Virus record (IMG/VR): IMGVR_UViG_3300049484_000155
Coordinates: 1-22,822 of that record
From: a virus
Reading direction: 5' to 3' (one strand)
Length of the DNA: 22,822 nt
Shown here: one piece after another, positions 13,560 to 18,808 of the stretch
Numbering within the stretch: position 1 is the stretch's first letter
How the letters are laid out: each line of letters opens with the position of its first letter
The notes under the pieces: generated by a model
What the model was told of the DNA's origin: nothing
The model's input: the letters and a program-made list of their open reading frames with translations, nothing else
Database searches by the model: none
Made by a program: the position numbers and the translations under genes

Positions 13560-13602
13560 GCGGAGAGGGCGACAGGCCCGTTGTTTATGTCGCCCTCTCC
13601 GC
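13560..13602 (-). terminator. Strong 15-base-pair intergenic hairpin
   Basis: GCGGAGAGGGCGACA (13560-13574) and its exact complement (13588-13602) flank a 13-base loop. The hairpin begins seven bases after the stop of the 74-residue gene and lies before the 147-residue gene. It lacks a T run, so it may be an RNA processing or stability element rather than a simple intrinsic terminator. Its right arm and flank resemble the sequence after another gene at 17706-17746. Confidence 0.7.
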
Positions 13603-13609
13603 TTGTGGG

Positions 13610-13834
13610 CTAGACGCCCACGCTGATGCCGGCCTGCTTCAGAAGCTCCGCGATCTGCGGGTTCGACTTCGCCTTGCCGATCAGGGTCTGCAAGCCCTGG
13701 CGCTGGGACTGCGCCTTGGCGGCAGCCTGCTTCGAACGCTCGCGCTGATTCACGTAGTTGCGCAGAGCGGCGGCGACAGCCTCCTCACCATACTCCTGCA
13801 CGAACAGGTCCAACTCGTCGGAATAAGATGCCAT
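13610..13834 (-). CDS. 74-residue helical protein, unknown function
   Basis: A small, alanine- and glutamine-rich, mostly helical protein beginning MASYSDELDLFVQEYGEEAV, with a coiled-coil-like middle and the C-terminus NPQIAELLKQAGISVGV. It has a very strong leader, AAGGAGGTGAAACCACA, before the ATG. The gene is bounded by a large inverted repeat upstream (13864-13938) and a 15-base-pair hairpin downstream, so it looks like an independent, highly expressed early cassette. Function is unknown. Confidence 0.72.
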   Translation of the reverse strand: MASYSDELDLFVQEYGEEAVAAALRNYVNQRERSKQAAAKAQSQRQGLQTLIGKAKSNPQIAELLKQAGISVGV

Positions 13835-13863
13835 TGTGGTTTCACCTCCTTTCTGTAGGGTGT

Positions 13864-13938
13864 GTGCGCGTCAACCGTGAATTGGGTGCGCCGCTGTCTC
13901 ACTGGACTGGCGCAAGCCTTTTAAGGGTTGACGCGCAC
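13864..13938. repeat. 13-base-pair inverted repeat with nested inner stem
   Basis: GTGCGCGTCAACC (13864-13876) and its exact complement GGTTGACGCGCAC (13926-13938) flank 49 bases, which themselves contain TGCGCC (13887-13892) paired with GGCGCA (13909-13914). The structure straddles the stop codon of the 92-residue gene and precedes the leader of the 74-residue gene. It could be a transcript-processing or attenuation structure, or a DNA cruciform. Confidence 0.6.
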
Positions 13939-14177
13939 TCTTTGTGCTCTGGTCGGGTGTTGAGAGTCCACCACGAACGATCCGTCGCCCGCACAGTGCG
14001 ACGAAAGGTGACGTTGCCCACGCCATAGATGATACCGCGCAGGAACGCAAGCGTGCCGTTGCTGATGTCACGACCGTTGTTGAACTCCTGCTCGATGCGA
14101 ATGTAGCGACGGGCGGTGCGGATTTGGCCTGCTGCGATGAAACGGATGGACCGCTCGGAGGGGCGACTGCGTGCCAT
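13899..14177 (-). CDS. 92-residue basic protein, unknown function
   Basis: A strongly basic protein starting MARSRPSERSIRFIAAGQIR. The central FNNGRDISNGTLAFLRGIIYGVGNV alternates polar and hydrophobic residues. The charge suggests contact with nucleic acid, which is inference only. The ATG has GAGG eight bases upstream. Its last 13 codons lie in the inverted repeat at 13864-13938. Overlapping readings in other frames have poor composition and no ribosome binding site. Confidence 0.62.
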   Translation of the reverse strand: MARSRPSERSIRFIAAGQIRTARRYIRIEQEFNNGRDISNGTLAFLRGIIYGVGNVTFRRTVRATDRSWWTLNTRPEHKECASTLKRLAPVQ

Positions 14178-14210
14178 CGTTGTTGCCTCAGTGCCGCGGT
14201 GACGCGGCGG

Positions 14211-14672
14211 TTACGCTGCGTTAATAGCTTCTTGAAACTTCGTTAAATATCCAGCCGCTGAAAGTAGCAGCTTTGGATCGTCCTTGAACATACCAAGTCC
14301 GTGATTACACTTTTGACATAACAAAGCGCGAACTCTATTTAGCTTGTGGTCATGATCGACTACCAGCTTTTTCGACGCCCTTCCACAAATTAAGCATCGT
14401 CCTTCTTGAAGCGCCATCAGTTCGTAATATTCTTTCGGCGTCATATTATACTTCGTTTTTACTTGGTCGAACTTCTTTTGTTCTGGAGTTCGAATTTTAG
14501 CAACCAACTTGTGGCGCTCTTTAGCGCAAATTTTACAATAAGAAGATAGCGATAACTTCTCGTCTATTCTACGAGTGTAGAACTCGTCACGGTTTTTGTC
14601 TTCGCCGCAGTTGACGCACACTTTGTTGGTCGGCAACTGCTCAATTTCCCAAGGAAAAATCTCTTGTTTCAT
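14211..14672 (-). CDS. HNH endonuclease of the endonuclease VII family
   Basis: A 153-residue nuclease. An N-terminal zinc module has C19-x2-C22 and C46-x2-C49. The catalytic module has C93-x2-C96, D106-H-D-H109 (VVDHDH), the signature VRALLCQKCNHGLG with C119-x2-C122 and N123, and D131. This is the recombination endonuclease VII / HNH type. It either resolves branched DNA or acts as a free-standing homing nuclease. The gene is visibly richer in A and T than its neighbours and has its own promoter, both signs of acquisition as a mobile gene. The ATG lacks a clear ribosome binding site, and the promoter placement suggests a leaderless transcript. Confidence 0.9.
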   Translation of the reverse strand: MKQEIFPWEIEQLPTNKVCVNCGEDKNRDEFYTRRIDEKLSLSSYCKICAKERHKLVAKIRTPEQKKFDQVKTKYNMTPKEYYELMALQEGRCLICGRASKKLVVDHDHKLNRVRALLCQKCNHGLGMFKDDPKLLLSAAGYLTKFQEAINAA

Positions 14673-14678
14673 GTCTCT

Positions 14679-14707
14679 AATTTAGGGCACGGCGGGGGAT
14701 TTGTCAA
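14679..14707 (-). promoter_or_regulatory. Sigma70-like promoter of the HNH endonuclease gene
   Basis: On the minus strand TTGACA (14702-14707) is followed by 17 bases and then TAAATT (14679-14684). An A/T-rich stretch like an UP element lies just upstream. The -10 box ends six bases before the ATG at 14672, so transcription would start at or next to the start codon. Confidence 0.65.
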
Positions 14708-14745
14708 GGAAAAAATGAAAAAATCTTTTGTCCCGCAAATCCCCC
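14694..14745. repeat. 10-base inverted repeat around the HNH promoter
   Basis: GGGGGATTTG (14694-14703) and CAAATCCCCC (14736-14745) are exact complements 32 bases apart. One arm covers part of the -35 box and the spacer, and the A/T-rich block lies between the arms. It may be an operator pair or a remnant of the event that brought in the HNH gene. Confidence 0.5.
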
Positions 14746-14779
14746 GTCTTGGAACGATCCTTGCATATCGCCTTGTGGC

Positions 14780-14971
14780 TCACTTCTCCGCTTCCGGCGC
14801 GATGCCGTGGTCGATGCACGCATCCTCGTAACCGAGTGAGTAGGCGCCGCACGAAAGGAGTGACGCTACGACCATGGCGAGGGTTGCGCCTCCGCATGCG
14901 GCACACGCGAGCGTGAACCATGACCACGCACGGCACGCGACCTCCGGGCTAAGATTGGCGAGTGCGTCCAT
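14780..14971 (-). CDS. 63-residue putative small membrane protein
   Basis: A small protein with a hydrophobic span at about residues 17-43 (SWFTLACAACGGATLAMVVA and onwards) containing several cysteines, then an acidic C-terminus (YEDACIDHGIAPEAEK). It could be a one-span inner-membrane protein with the acidic tail on the far side. The cysteines are not in a typical lipobox. The ATG follows GGAGGTGCTCG and overlaps the upstream gene by 23 bases. A role at the membrane during takeover or lysis is possible but not shown. Confidence 0.62.
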   Translation of the reverse strand: MDALANLSPEVACRAWSWFTLACAACGGATLAMVVASLLSCGAYSLGYEDACIDHGIAPEAEK

Positions 14972-15113
14972 CGAGCACCTCCACGACGCGCGCGAGTAGG
15001 CGCGTCAGCTCAGGCATTGCCACTTCGAGCAGGTTGTTCAGTCGGGCGACCTCGTCCACTAGGGCGTAGGTCGCCCGCGCCGACTCGTTGTCGTCTTCGA
15101 CGCGGGCGCCCAT
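14949..15113 (-). CDS. 54-residue helical protein, unknown function
   Basis: A short acidic protein beginning MGARVEDDNESARATYALVD, then an amphipathic helix (VARLNNLLEVAMPELTRLLA). The ATG comes one base after the stop of the 34-residue gene, with AGG nine bases upstream, so translation is probably coupled. The end overlaps the membrane protein gene by 23 bases. No family recognised. Confidence 0.55.
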   Translation of the reverse strand: MGARVEDDNESARATYALVDEVARLNNLLEVAMPELTRLLARVVEVLDGRTRQS

Positions 15114-15114
15114 C

Positions 15115-15219
15115 TCAATTACCTGGCGCGCTCGACGCGAGGTCGAGCTTGCGCTTGAGAGCGATCCCGGATATGAATTTCCATCGCCACCCCCACCACA
15201 CGAACTGGAACCGCGTCAC
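15115..15219 (-). CDS. 34-residue Trp-rich basic peptide
   Basis: A tiny gene starting at GTG with a four-base GTGA overlap with the upstream stop and GGGAGGAGGGG as ribosome binding site. The product, VTRFQFVWWGWRWKFISGIA then LKRKLDLASSAPGN, is aromatic at its N-terminus and basic in the middle. It could associate with membrane. The tight coupling on both sides supports it being translated, but its function is unknown. Confidence 0.5.
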   Translation of the reverse strand: MTRFQFVWWGWRWKFISGIALKRKLDLASSAPGN

Positions 15220-15365
15220 TTCCCCTCCTCCCGCTCCTGCCACGCCACCCGCACCACCACCGCCACGGTGTTGGGGGGCAGGTCCACCTTGGTCCCGCCA
15301 TTACACGCGGCCTTCTTGCAGTCGTCCTCGGTCAGCGTCACGGTCGTGGTATTGGTTACGAGCAT
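15216..15365 (-). CDS. 49-residue protein, unknown function
   Basis: A small beta-rich protein starting MLVTNTTTVTLTEDDCKKAA. It has two cysteines (about 17 and 22), a TVAVVVRVAW strand and a charged tail. The ATG follows AAAGGAGCAAGTG and overlaps the upstream stop by one base (TGATG). It overlaps the 34-residue gene by four bases. A longer reading to 15431 lies inside the upstream gene and is not supported. No family recognised. Confidence 0.6.
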   Translation of the reverse strand: MLVTNTTTVTLTEDDCKKAACNGGTKVDLPPNTVAVVVRVAWQEREEGK

Positions 15366-15586
15366 CACTTGCTCCTTTCGTCCAGCATGGCGTCGGCTAC
15401 CCAGTAGGCTACTTGTGCCGAATCGACACATGCCTTTACGGTCCCAAGTGAAACGTTAGGATCAGCGAGGAATGAGAGCGCCATCCCTGCGAACCAATCG
15501 CGGATGCTTAGGCCAGAGTAGTAATCGTAGGAGCCATCGCTCATCTCTTTATTGGAAGGAAACGCCGGTCCTCCGTCCTCCTTCAT
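15365..15586 (-). CDS. 73-residue phage protein with the GGPAFP and RDWFAG motifs
   Basis: A small protein of a type I recall from many phages: it starts MKEDGGPAFPSNKEM, then has GLSIRDWFAGMALSFL, and ends with a helical AYWVADAMLDERSK. The function of this group is unknown. The ATG at 15584-15586 follows AAGGAGCGACA and overlaps the upstream stop by four bases (ATGA). The gene overlaps its downstream neighbour by one base. Confidence 0.75.
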   Translation of the reverse strand: MKEDGGPAFPSNKEMSDGSYDYYSGLSIRDWFAGMALSFLADPNVSLGTVKACVDSAQVAYWVADAMLDERSK

Positions 15587-15825
15587 TGTCGCTCCTTCTC
15601 GGCCATGACTTGCGATGGCCTGAAGTCCACACCATTCGACAGGATGCCGTATCCCCTTCTCCACCATCTGCGATGCGCCGCTTGATGGATGTACGCCAGG
15701 TGGTCCACGTCCTCCTCCACAGTCGGTCGGTCCATCTCTACCAGTCCCCGCGCCTCGTTGAACGCCGTCAACCGATTGTTCTCCTCTGTGGTAAACGAGC
15801 CGTCATTGTGCCGTGTGCGAGCCAT
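15583..15825 (-). CDS. 80-residue protein, unknown function
   Basis: A hydrophilic protein starting MARTRHNDGSFTTEENNRLT. It contains HLAYIHQAAHRRWWRRGYG with several His and Trp residues and an acidic middle. The ATG at 15823-15825 has AGGAGGCACC directly upstream, and a longer reading to 15870 is inside the Ala-repeat gene. It overlaps the next gene by four bases. No family recognised. Confidence 0.63.
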   Translation of the reverse strand: MARTRHNDGSFTTEENNRLTAFNEARGLVEMDRPTVEEDVDHLAYIHQAAHRRWWRRGYGILSNGVDFRPSQVMAEKERQ

Positions 15826-15833
15826 GGTGCCTC

Positions 15834-16436
15834 CTATGCAAACGCCTCGTTGACCATCTCCTGAAACCACCCGCTATATTTTTCCCATGCGGCAGCCCAT
15901 GCGGCAGCCCATGAGGCATCCCATGAGGCAGCCCGTGCGGCAGACCGTGCGGAAGCCCGTGCGGCATCCAGTGCGGCAGCCCGTGCGGCAGCCCATGCGG
16001 CATCCCGTTCGGAAGCCCGTTCGGAAGCCCGTGCGGCAGACCGTGCGGCATCCAGTGCGGCAGCCCGTTTCGATTCGTCGCCGGTTTCCAGATACTCTCG
16101 GACCACGGACGGTGCGTTCCACAGGTGGATTACGTCTAGGGCACACCGACACGCAAATGCTCGCAGGATGGGGTCGGCGTCTATCCGTTTGTGGATGATG
16201 CGCCGCGTAGCAACATGCTTGTCCGTATCTGCCACGATCTCTCCATCGAGGTCCACGAGGCAGAGGGTGTTTCCCGGTGCGTATTTCAGGGCGTCGAATG
16301 GATGGACCGAAGCATGCAGGCCGCGTTCGCAGAGGATGACCGGCAACTCGCCATCGTACTCCAGCCATTCGCCATCTGGGGGGATGGGTTGTCCGTTACG
16401 TAGGGTGTCCCCAACGAAGTGATAAGCGCGTAACAT
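15834..16436 (-). CDS. DUF7666-like protein with Ala-rich tetrad repeat tail
   Basis: A 200-residue protein. Residues 1-122 form a globular domain (HFVGDTLRNGQPIPPDGEWL, then CERGLHAS, then CALDVIHLWNAPSVVREYLE) that matches my recollection of the DUF7666 family in phages. Residues about 123-182 are a four-residue repeat of the form x-A-A-R or x-A-A-W, encoded by fifteen 12-base units. The tail would be a long alanine-rich helix with Arg or Trp on one face. A short C-terminal segment, EKYSGWFQEMVNEAFA, follows. The ATG has TAGGAGGC six bases upstream. Function is unknown. Confidence 0.75.
   Translation of the reverse strand: MLRAYHFVGDTLRNGQPIPPDGEWLEYDGELPVILCERGLHASVHPFDALKYAPGNTLCLVDLDGEIVADTDKHVATRRIIHKRIDADPILRAFACRCALDVIHLWNAPSVVREYLETGDESKRAAALDAARSAARASERASERDAAWAAARAAALDAARASARSAARAASWDASWAAAWAAAWEKYSGWFQEMVNEAFA
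15889..16068. repeat. Fifteen tandem 12-base units (consensus GCGGCAGCCCGT)
   Basis: Fifteen directly adjacent units of exactly 12 bases, each with zero to four differences from GCGGCAGCCCGT on the plus strand. They encode the Ala-rich tetrads of the DUF7666-like protein. Because the unit is a multiple of three, gain or loss of units would not shift the frame, so copy number may vary among relatives. Confidence 0.92.
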
Positions 16437-16445
16437 GGGAGCCTC

Positions 16446-16496
16446 CTAGTTGGTCAGTAGGAATTGGTCGATGAGGGTGGGCTCTTCGTCAGACAT
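16446..16496 (-). CDS. 16-residue leader-like open reading frame
   Basis: A tiny frame, MSDEEPTLIDQFLLTN, starts at an ATG preceded by AAGGAGATCGCC. It stops at a TAG that overlaps the AGGAGG of the DUF7666-like gene. It begins 20 bases after the palindromic element at 16517-16538. It could be a leader peptide that couples translation of the next gene, or simply a very small gene. Confidence 0.45.
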   Translation of the reverse strand: MSDEEPTLIDQFLLTN

Positions 16497-16510
16497 GGCG
16501 ATCTCCTTGG

Positions 16511-16538
16511 GACATAGGGGTAATATTACCCTCATGTC
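16511..16538 (-). promoter_or_regulatory. Palindromic element, copy 2 (extended dyad)
   Basis: The core GGGTAATATTACCC (16518-16531) is flanked by GACAT (16511-16515) and ATGTC (16534-16538), extending the dyad outward. Read on the minus strand it gives GACATGAGGGTAATATTACC, one base different from copy 1 over that length. It lies between the stop of the 84-residue gene and the 16-residue leader frame, whose ATG is 20 bases past the run of four C. A dimeric regulator's operator is likely. Confidence 0.65.
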
Positions 16539-16556
16539 CCCAATGTGGGCGCTGCG

Positions 16557-16811
16557 TTAAGGCAGCTTGTTCTCTGGCAGACCCAGATCACGAGCGATCT
16601 GCTTGGCCTTCTCCCGGTTGGCGATGCGCTCCCGATCGCGAGCACGATTGATCGAGGCGTCCGCGTTGGCGATGAGCTTCGCGAGCAGGATGTACTCGCG
16701 GGCGTCCTCGCCCTCCGCACGACCACGCATGATGCGGGAGTGCTTGACGCGGCGGAGCGCGTCGAGGGCGGTTGCGACGAGGCGAAGCTCGTCAGGCTTG
16801 GTTACGCGCAT
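16557..16811 (-). CDS. 84-residue basic helical protein, unknown function
   Basis: A protein starting MRVTKPDELRLVATALDALR, mostly helical and basic, with a long charged helix INRARDRERIANREKAKQIA near the C-terminus, which could contact nucleic acid. The ATG follows GAGAGGAGGTGACACCAC, almost the same leader as three other genes nearby. It is the first gene leftward of the origin-like gap, so it might be expressed from that region. Function is not known. Confidence 0.68.
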   Translation of the reverse strand: MRVTKPDELRLVATALDALRRVKHSRIMRGRAEGEDAREYILLAKLIANADASINRARDRERIANREKAKQIARDLGLPENKLP

Positions 16812-17287
16812 GTGGTGTCACCTCCTCTCGCTGAAGGTGGGAGGTAGATGCCCCCCGTTCTACTTGCGTTCTCTGTGAGGTATGTCTCGTAAATCCTTGA
16901 ATTTAAAGGATTTGCGGGATTTGCCCCCCGTTCTCTCCGTTCTACCTCCGTGTGAATGAACCTAAGGGTAACGTATAAAGATAGCTATTCCTTATGTTCA
17001 GTTATATATAAGTAAATACATAGACTTTTATTGGTTTACACGACTCATCTTGCACAAGGACGTAGAACGGTAGAACGGGAGAACAGGATCGAAATTTGTC
17101 AATCTTTTCGCGCATTTACGAGACATACTTAAAGGTAGAACTCATGTAGAATGTAATTTTTACACGATCCTTGCTGCGCCATCACTTAGTGGCATCTCAC
17201 ACCCGCCTGCTGAGTCAGCCTACCATTCAAACTACGGAGGTCGTGCGGGTTTGGATGCCTTGTCTCAGTCACGCCCGAAGGCGTGTG
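16812..17287. other. Origin-like, gene-free AT-rich region with inverted iterons
   Basis: No supported gene lies in these 476 bases. The 15-mer GTATGTCTCGTAAAT (16880-16894) recurs exactly inverted at 17114-17128. GTTCTAC/GTTCTCT units lie at 16857, 16868, 16930 and 16939 on the plus strand and inverted at 17062, 17070, 17077 and 17134. Both arms run in the order GTTCTAC, 15-mer, then paired GTTCTCYC-GTTCTACC units, facing an AT-rich core at 16947-17061 (with TTATATATAAGTAAATACA). An inverted repeat AAATCCTT/AAGGATTT lies at 16891-16913. This is typical of an iteron-type replication origin or a large operator. Confidence 0.6.
17270..17285 (-). terminator. UUCG tetraloop hairpin after the 42-residue gene
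   Basis: On the minus strand CACGCC-TTCG-GGCGTG forms a perfect six-base-pair stem with the very stable UUCG loop, two bases after the stop codon. There is no T run after it, so it is either a weak terminator or an mRNA-stabilising 3' hairpin. Confidence 0.6.
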
Positions 17288-17416
17288 CTACACGATGCGG
17301 CCCTGCCGCAAGTACTTGCGAAGCACGCCGCGAAGTTGCTTGGCGTAGGTGCGATTGAACTTCGCACGCTCAGTGGGCGTCAAGTACTTGATTCGGACCC
17401 ACAGGGGGTCGCTCAT
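17288..17416 (-). CDS. 42-residue basic protein, unknown function
   Basis: A very small, basic protein, MSDPLWVRIKYLTPTERAKF then NRTYAKQLRGVLRKYLRQGRIV, mostly helical. The ATG follows AAAGGAGGTGACCCAGC, a strong leader shared with neighbouring genes. A UUCG hairpin follows the stop. High arginine and lysine content suggests nucleic-acid or protein binding, but there is no known family. It lies directly beside the origin-like region. Confidence 0.6.
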   Translation of the reverse strand: MSDPLWVRIKYLTPTERAKFNRTYAKQLRGVLRKYLRQGRIV

Positions 17417-17451
17417 GCTGGGTCACCTCCTTTCGTGAGTGACTTTGCGCG

Positions 17452-17664
17452 CTAGCGCACCTTGACGACTCGCCCGTCGAGTAGCTCGATCTCCGCGTAC
17501 CACGAGTGCGGCGCAGGATAGTGTGGTCCTTCGACAAACGCCTTACCCGTGCGGGGTAGCGCGCCTCCAAAGGGTCCGGGTTGGTAGGCGCTCACGTACT
17601 CGCCCTTCGCCACTGCCTCGCGGAGCGCCCGCTTTGTGCGGAAGTTGGGCTCCACATAAGCCAT
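17452..17664 (-). CDS. 70-residue phage protein with PGPFGG and EGPHYPAPH motifs
   Basis: A small protein starting MAYVEPNFRTKRALREAVAK, with YQPGPFGG in the middle and VEGPHYPAPHSWYAEIELLD near the end. I recall this pattern from short hypothetical proteins of many phages. Its function is not known to me. The ATG has GAGAGGAGGTGACACTCA upstream, matching the leader of the 84-residue gene at nearly every base. Its stop is 35 bases before the start of the next gene. Confidence 0.75.
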   Translation of the reverse strand: MAYVEPNFRTKRALREAVAKGEYVSAYQPGPFGGALPRTGKAFVEGPHYPAPHSWYAEIELLDGRVVKVR

Positions 17665-17700
17665 TGAGTGTCACCTCCTCTCGTTCGCGCGTCCTCGCGC

Positions 17701-17730
17701 GTAGCGCTGTCTATGTCGCCCTCGCTCCGC
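17701..17730 (-). repeat. 30-base repeat, copy A (inverted to 18229-18258)
   Basis: On the minus strand this reads GCGGAGCGAGGGCGACATAG followed by ACAGCGCTAC. It matches 18229-18258 on the plus strand at 24 of 30 positions, so the two copies form an inverted pair around the 147-residue gene. Together with the upstream CACAAGC it also resembles the sequence after the 74-residue gene (13580-13609). Confidence 0.6.
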
Positions 17731-17748
17731 AGGTTAAGTGCGCTTGTG

Positions 17749-18192
17749 TTACTTCTGCAGCAAAGGGTGCGTGGGGACGAGCTTGCGGGCGCGCGTGAAA
17801 GCCTCGATACAGCGGCTGCGCCCGAACGCCTGGTGCACTATCTCGATCATGTCGTCGTTCTTGCTGTCGAAGGCGGCGAGGATTGCCTTGTCGGCGCTCT
17901 CGCGCTCCGCCTTGCTCTTGTTTTCCTGACCGACGCGCAGGATCGACGCCTTGGAGTTGCTGATGCGCCACTGCGCCCACAACTCTCCGAGGTAGGTCAG
18001 GAGCTCGCACAGATCCTCGTCGCTGTACGCCTTCACGTCATCGACCGTGACGCTGTACGGGCGAGCCTTGCGGCGCCAGTCCTTGGGATCGTCCGCGGGG
18101 TTGACGATCAAGAGCTCGGGCTTGTCGAACGTGCCTTCACCGTAGCACGCTTCGACGATCGACTTCTTGAGTTCGCTCTCCATCTTTGCCAT
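17749..18192 (-). CDS. 147-residue protein, unknown function
   Basis: A hydrophilic, mostly helical protein beginning MAKMESELKKSIVEACYGEG. There is a segment ELLIVNPADDPKDWRRKARP at residues 26-45 and LCELLTYLGELWAQWRI in the middle. It has no signal peptide or evident zinc site. The ATG follows GAGGCAAGCGAC. It is the first leftward gene after the divergent control region, which suggests very early expression. Inverted 30-base repeats flank it. I do not recognise a family. Confidence 0.72.
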   Translation of the reverse strand: MAKMESELKKSIVEACYGEGTFDKPELLIVNPADDPKDWRRKARPYSVTVDDVKAYSDEDLCELLTYLGELWAQWRISNSKASILRVGQENKSKAERESADKAILAAFDSKNDDMIEIVHQAFGRSRCIEAFTRARKLVPTHPLLQK

Positions 18193-18228
18193 GTCGCTTG
18201 CCTCTCATGCGGACTCTGCGTCCGCGCA

Positions 18229-18258
18229 GCGAAGCGGGAGCGACATAGGCAGCGCTTG
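18229..18258 (+). repeat. 30-base repeat, copy B
   Basis: GCGAAGCGGGAGCGACATAG followed by GCAGCGCTTG matches the minus-strand reading of 17701-17730 at 24 of 30 positions, with CGACATAGRCAGCGCT best conserved. It lies about 36 bases upstream of the start of the 147-residue gene. Confidence 0.6.
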
Positions 18259-18491
18259 CTTGTGCAATTGCGCGAGTCCGTTTTACGTTCGCCCCATCCA
18301 GTCAACTGCGATGTCAGGATGGAATATCCGCGACTCGCGCGCTTGCGTAGCGTTCGCCCTTGCGGGGGTTTTGACGAGCGCTCTTTATTTCCGGGCGCCC
18401 TGGGCGAAACCGCGACTAATCGCGTGGATCGCTCGGTCGGCAGCCCCGACGCTGCGTGTCTGTCACACAGGCGCCGTTCGCATTTGCTCAT

Positions 18492-18515
18492 GGTGCATGA
18501 TGCTAATGATGCACC
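18492..18515. promoter_or_regulatory. Operator-like dyad in the divergent region
   Basis: GGTGCATGAT and ATGATGCACC are inverted around a four-base centre GCTA, with nine of ten positions complementary. The size and symmetry suit a helix-turn-helix regulator site. Confidence 0.4.
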
Positions 18516-18591
18516 TGGCGATTGATCCTATGTAGACGTTTAGTGCGTCGAAATTTGTCGGGTCTCACCTCCGGTTGTCGTTCGTTGTGTC

Positions 18592-18630
18592 TTGACGTTA
18601 ACGTCCTGTGCGTCAAAAATTCTCTGACGC
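18592..18630. promoter_or_regulatory. Palindrome cluster with possible rightward promoter
   Basis: TTGACG (18592-18597) is followed after 17 bases by AAAAAT (18615-18620), a weak promoter match. It overlaps the perfect palindrome GACGTTAACGTC (18594-18605) and the pair GCGTCA/TGACGC (18610-18630). Repeated GACG/CGTC half-sites suggest regulator binding over a promoter. Confidence 0.35.
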
Positions 18631-18779
18631 GGTTGCCGCATAACCCACACCTGGCGACGGGACGATCTGACGGGTGCCCCACCCCACGCGCGTTTTGCAT
18701 GATGACACTTGAGCTTCTGGCTCGCGTATCAAATTCCATATCAATGCTCCTCTATAACGTCCTCGCCGTCGAAAATCCC

Positions 18780-18808
18780 TTGACATCCTGCCCGTCCTGC
18801 CCTACCTT
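18780..18808 (+). promoter_or_regulatory. Sigma70-like promoter for the packaging genes
   Basis: A perfect TTGACA (18780-18785) is followed after 17 bases by TACCTT (18803-18808), three of six matches to a -10 box. Transcription from here would enter the small terminase gene after a leader of about 65 bases that contains the palindromic element. Confidence 0.5.

Noticed and set aside
14732-16919. GGATTTGCGGGA shared between the HNH promoter region and the origin-like region
   Set aside because: In a window of this length several 12-base matches are expected by chance, and the contexts differ.
17165-17260. A possible tRNA or small RNA in the gap beside the 42-residue gene
   Set aside because: A T-loop-like TTTGAAT is visible on the minus strand, but its flanks do not pair and no acceptor or anticodon stem can be built.
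17668-18525. A 285-residue plus-strand frame and its overlapping relatives
   Set aside because: It is antisense to the supported 147-residue gene and extends into the control region, without a ribosome binding site.
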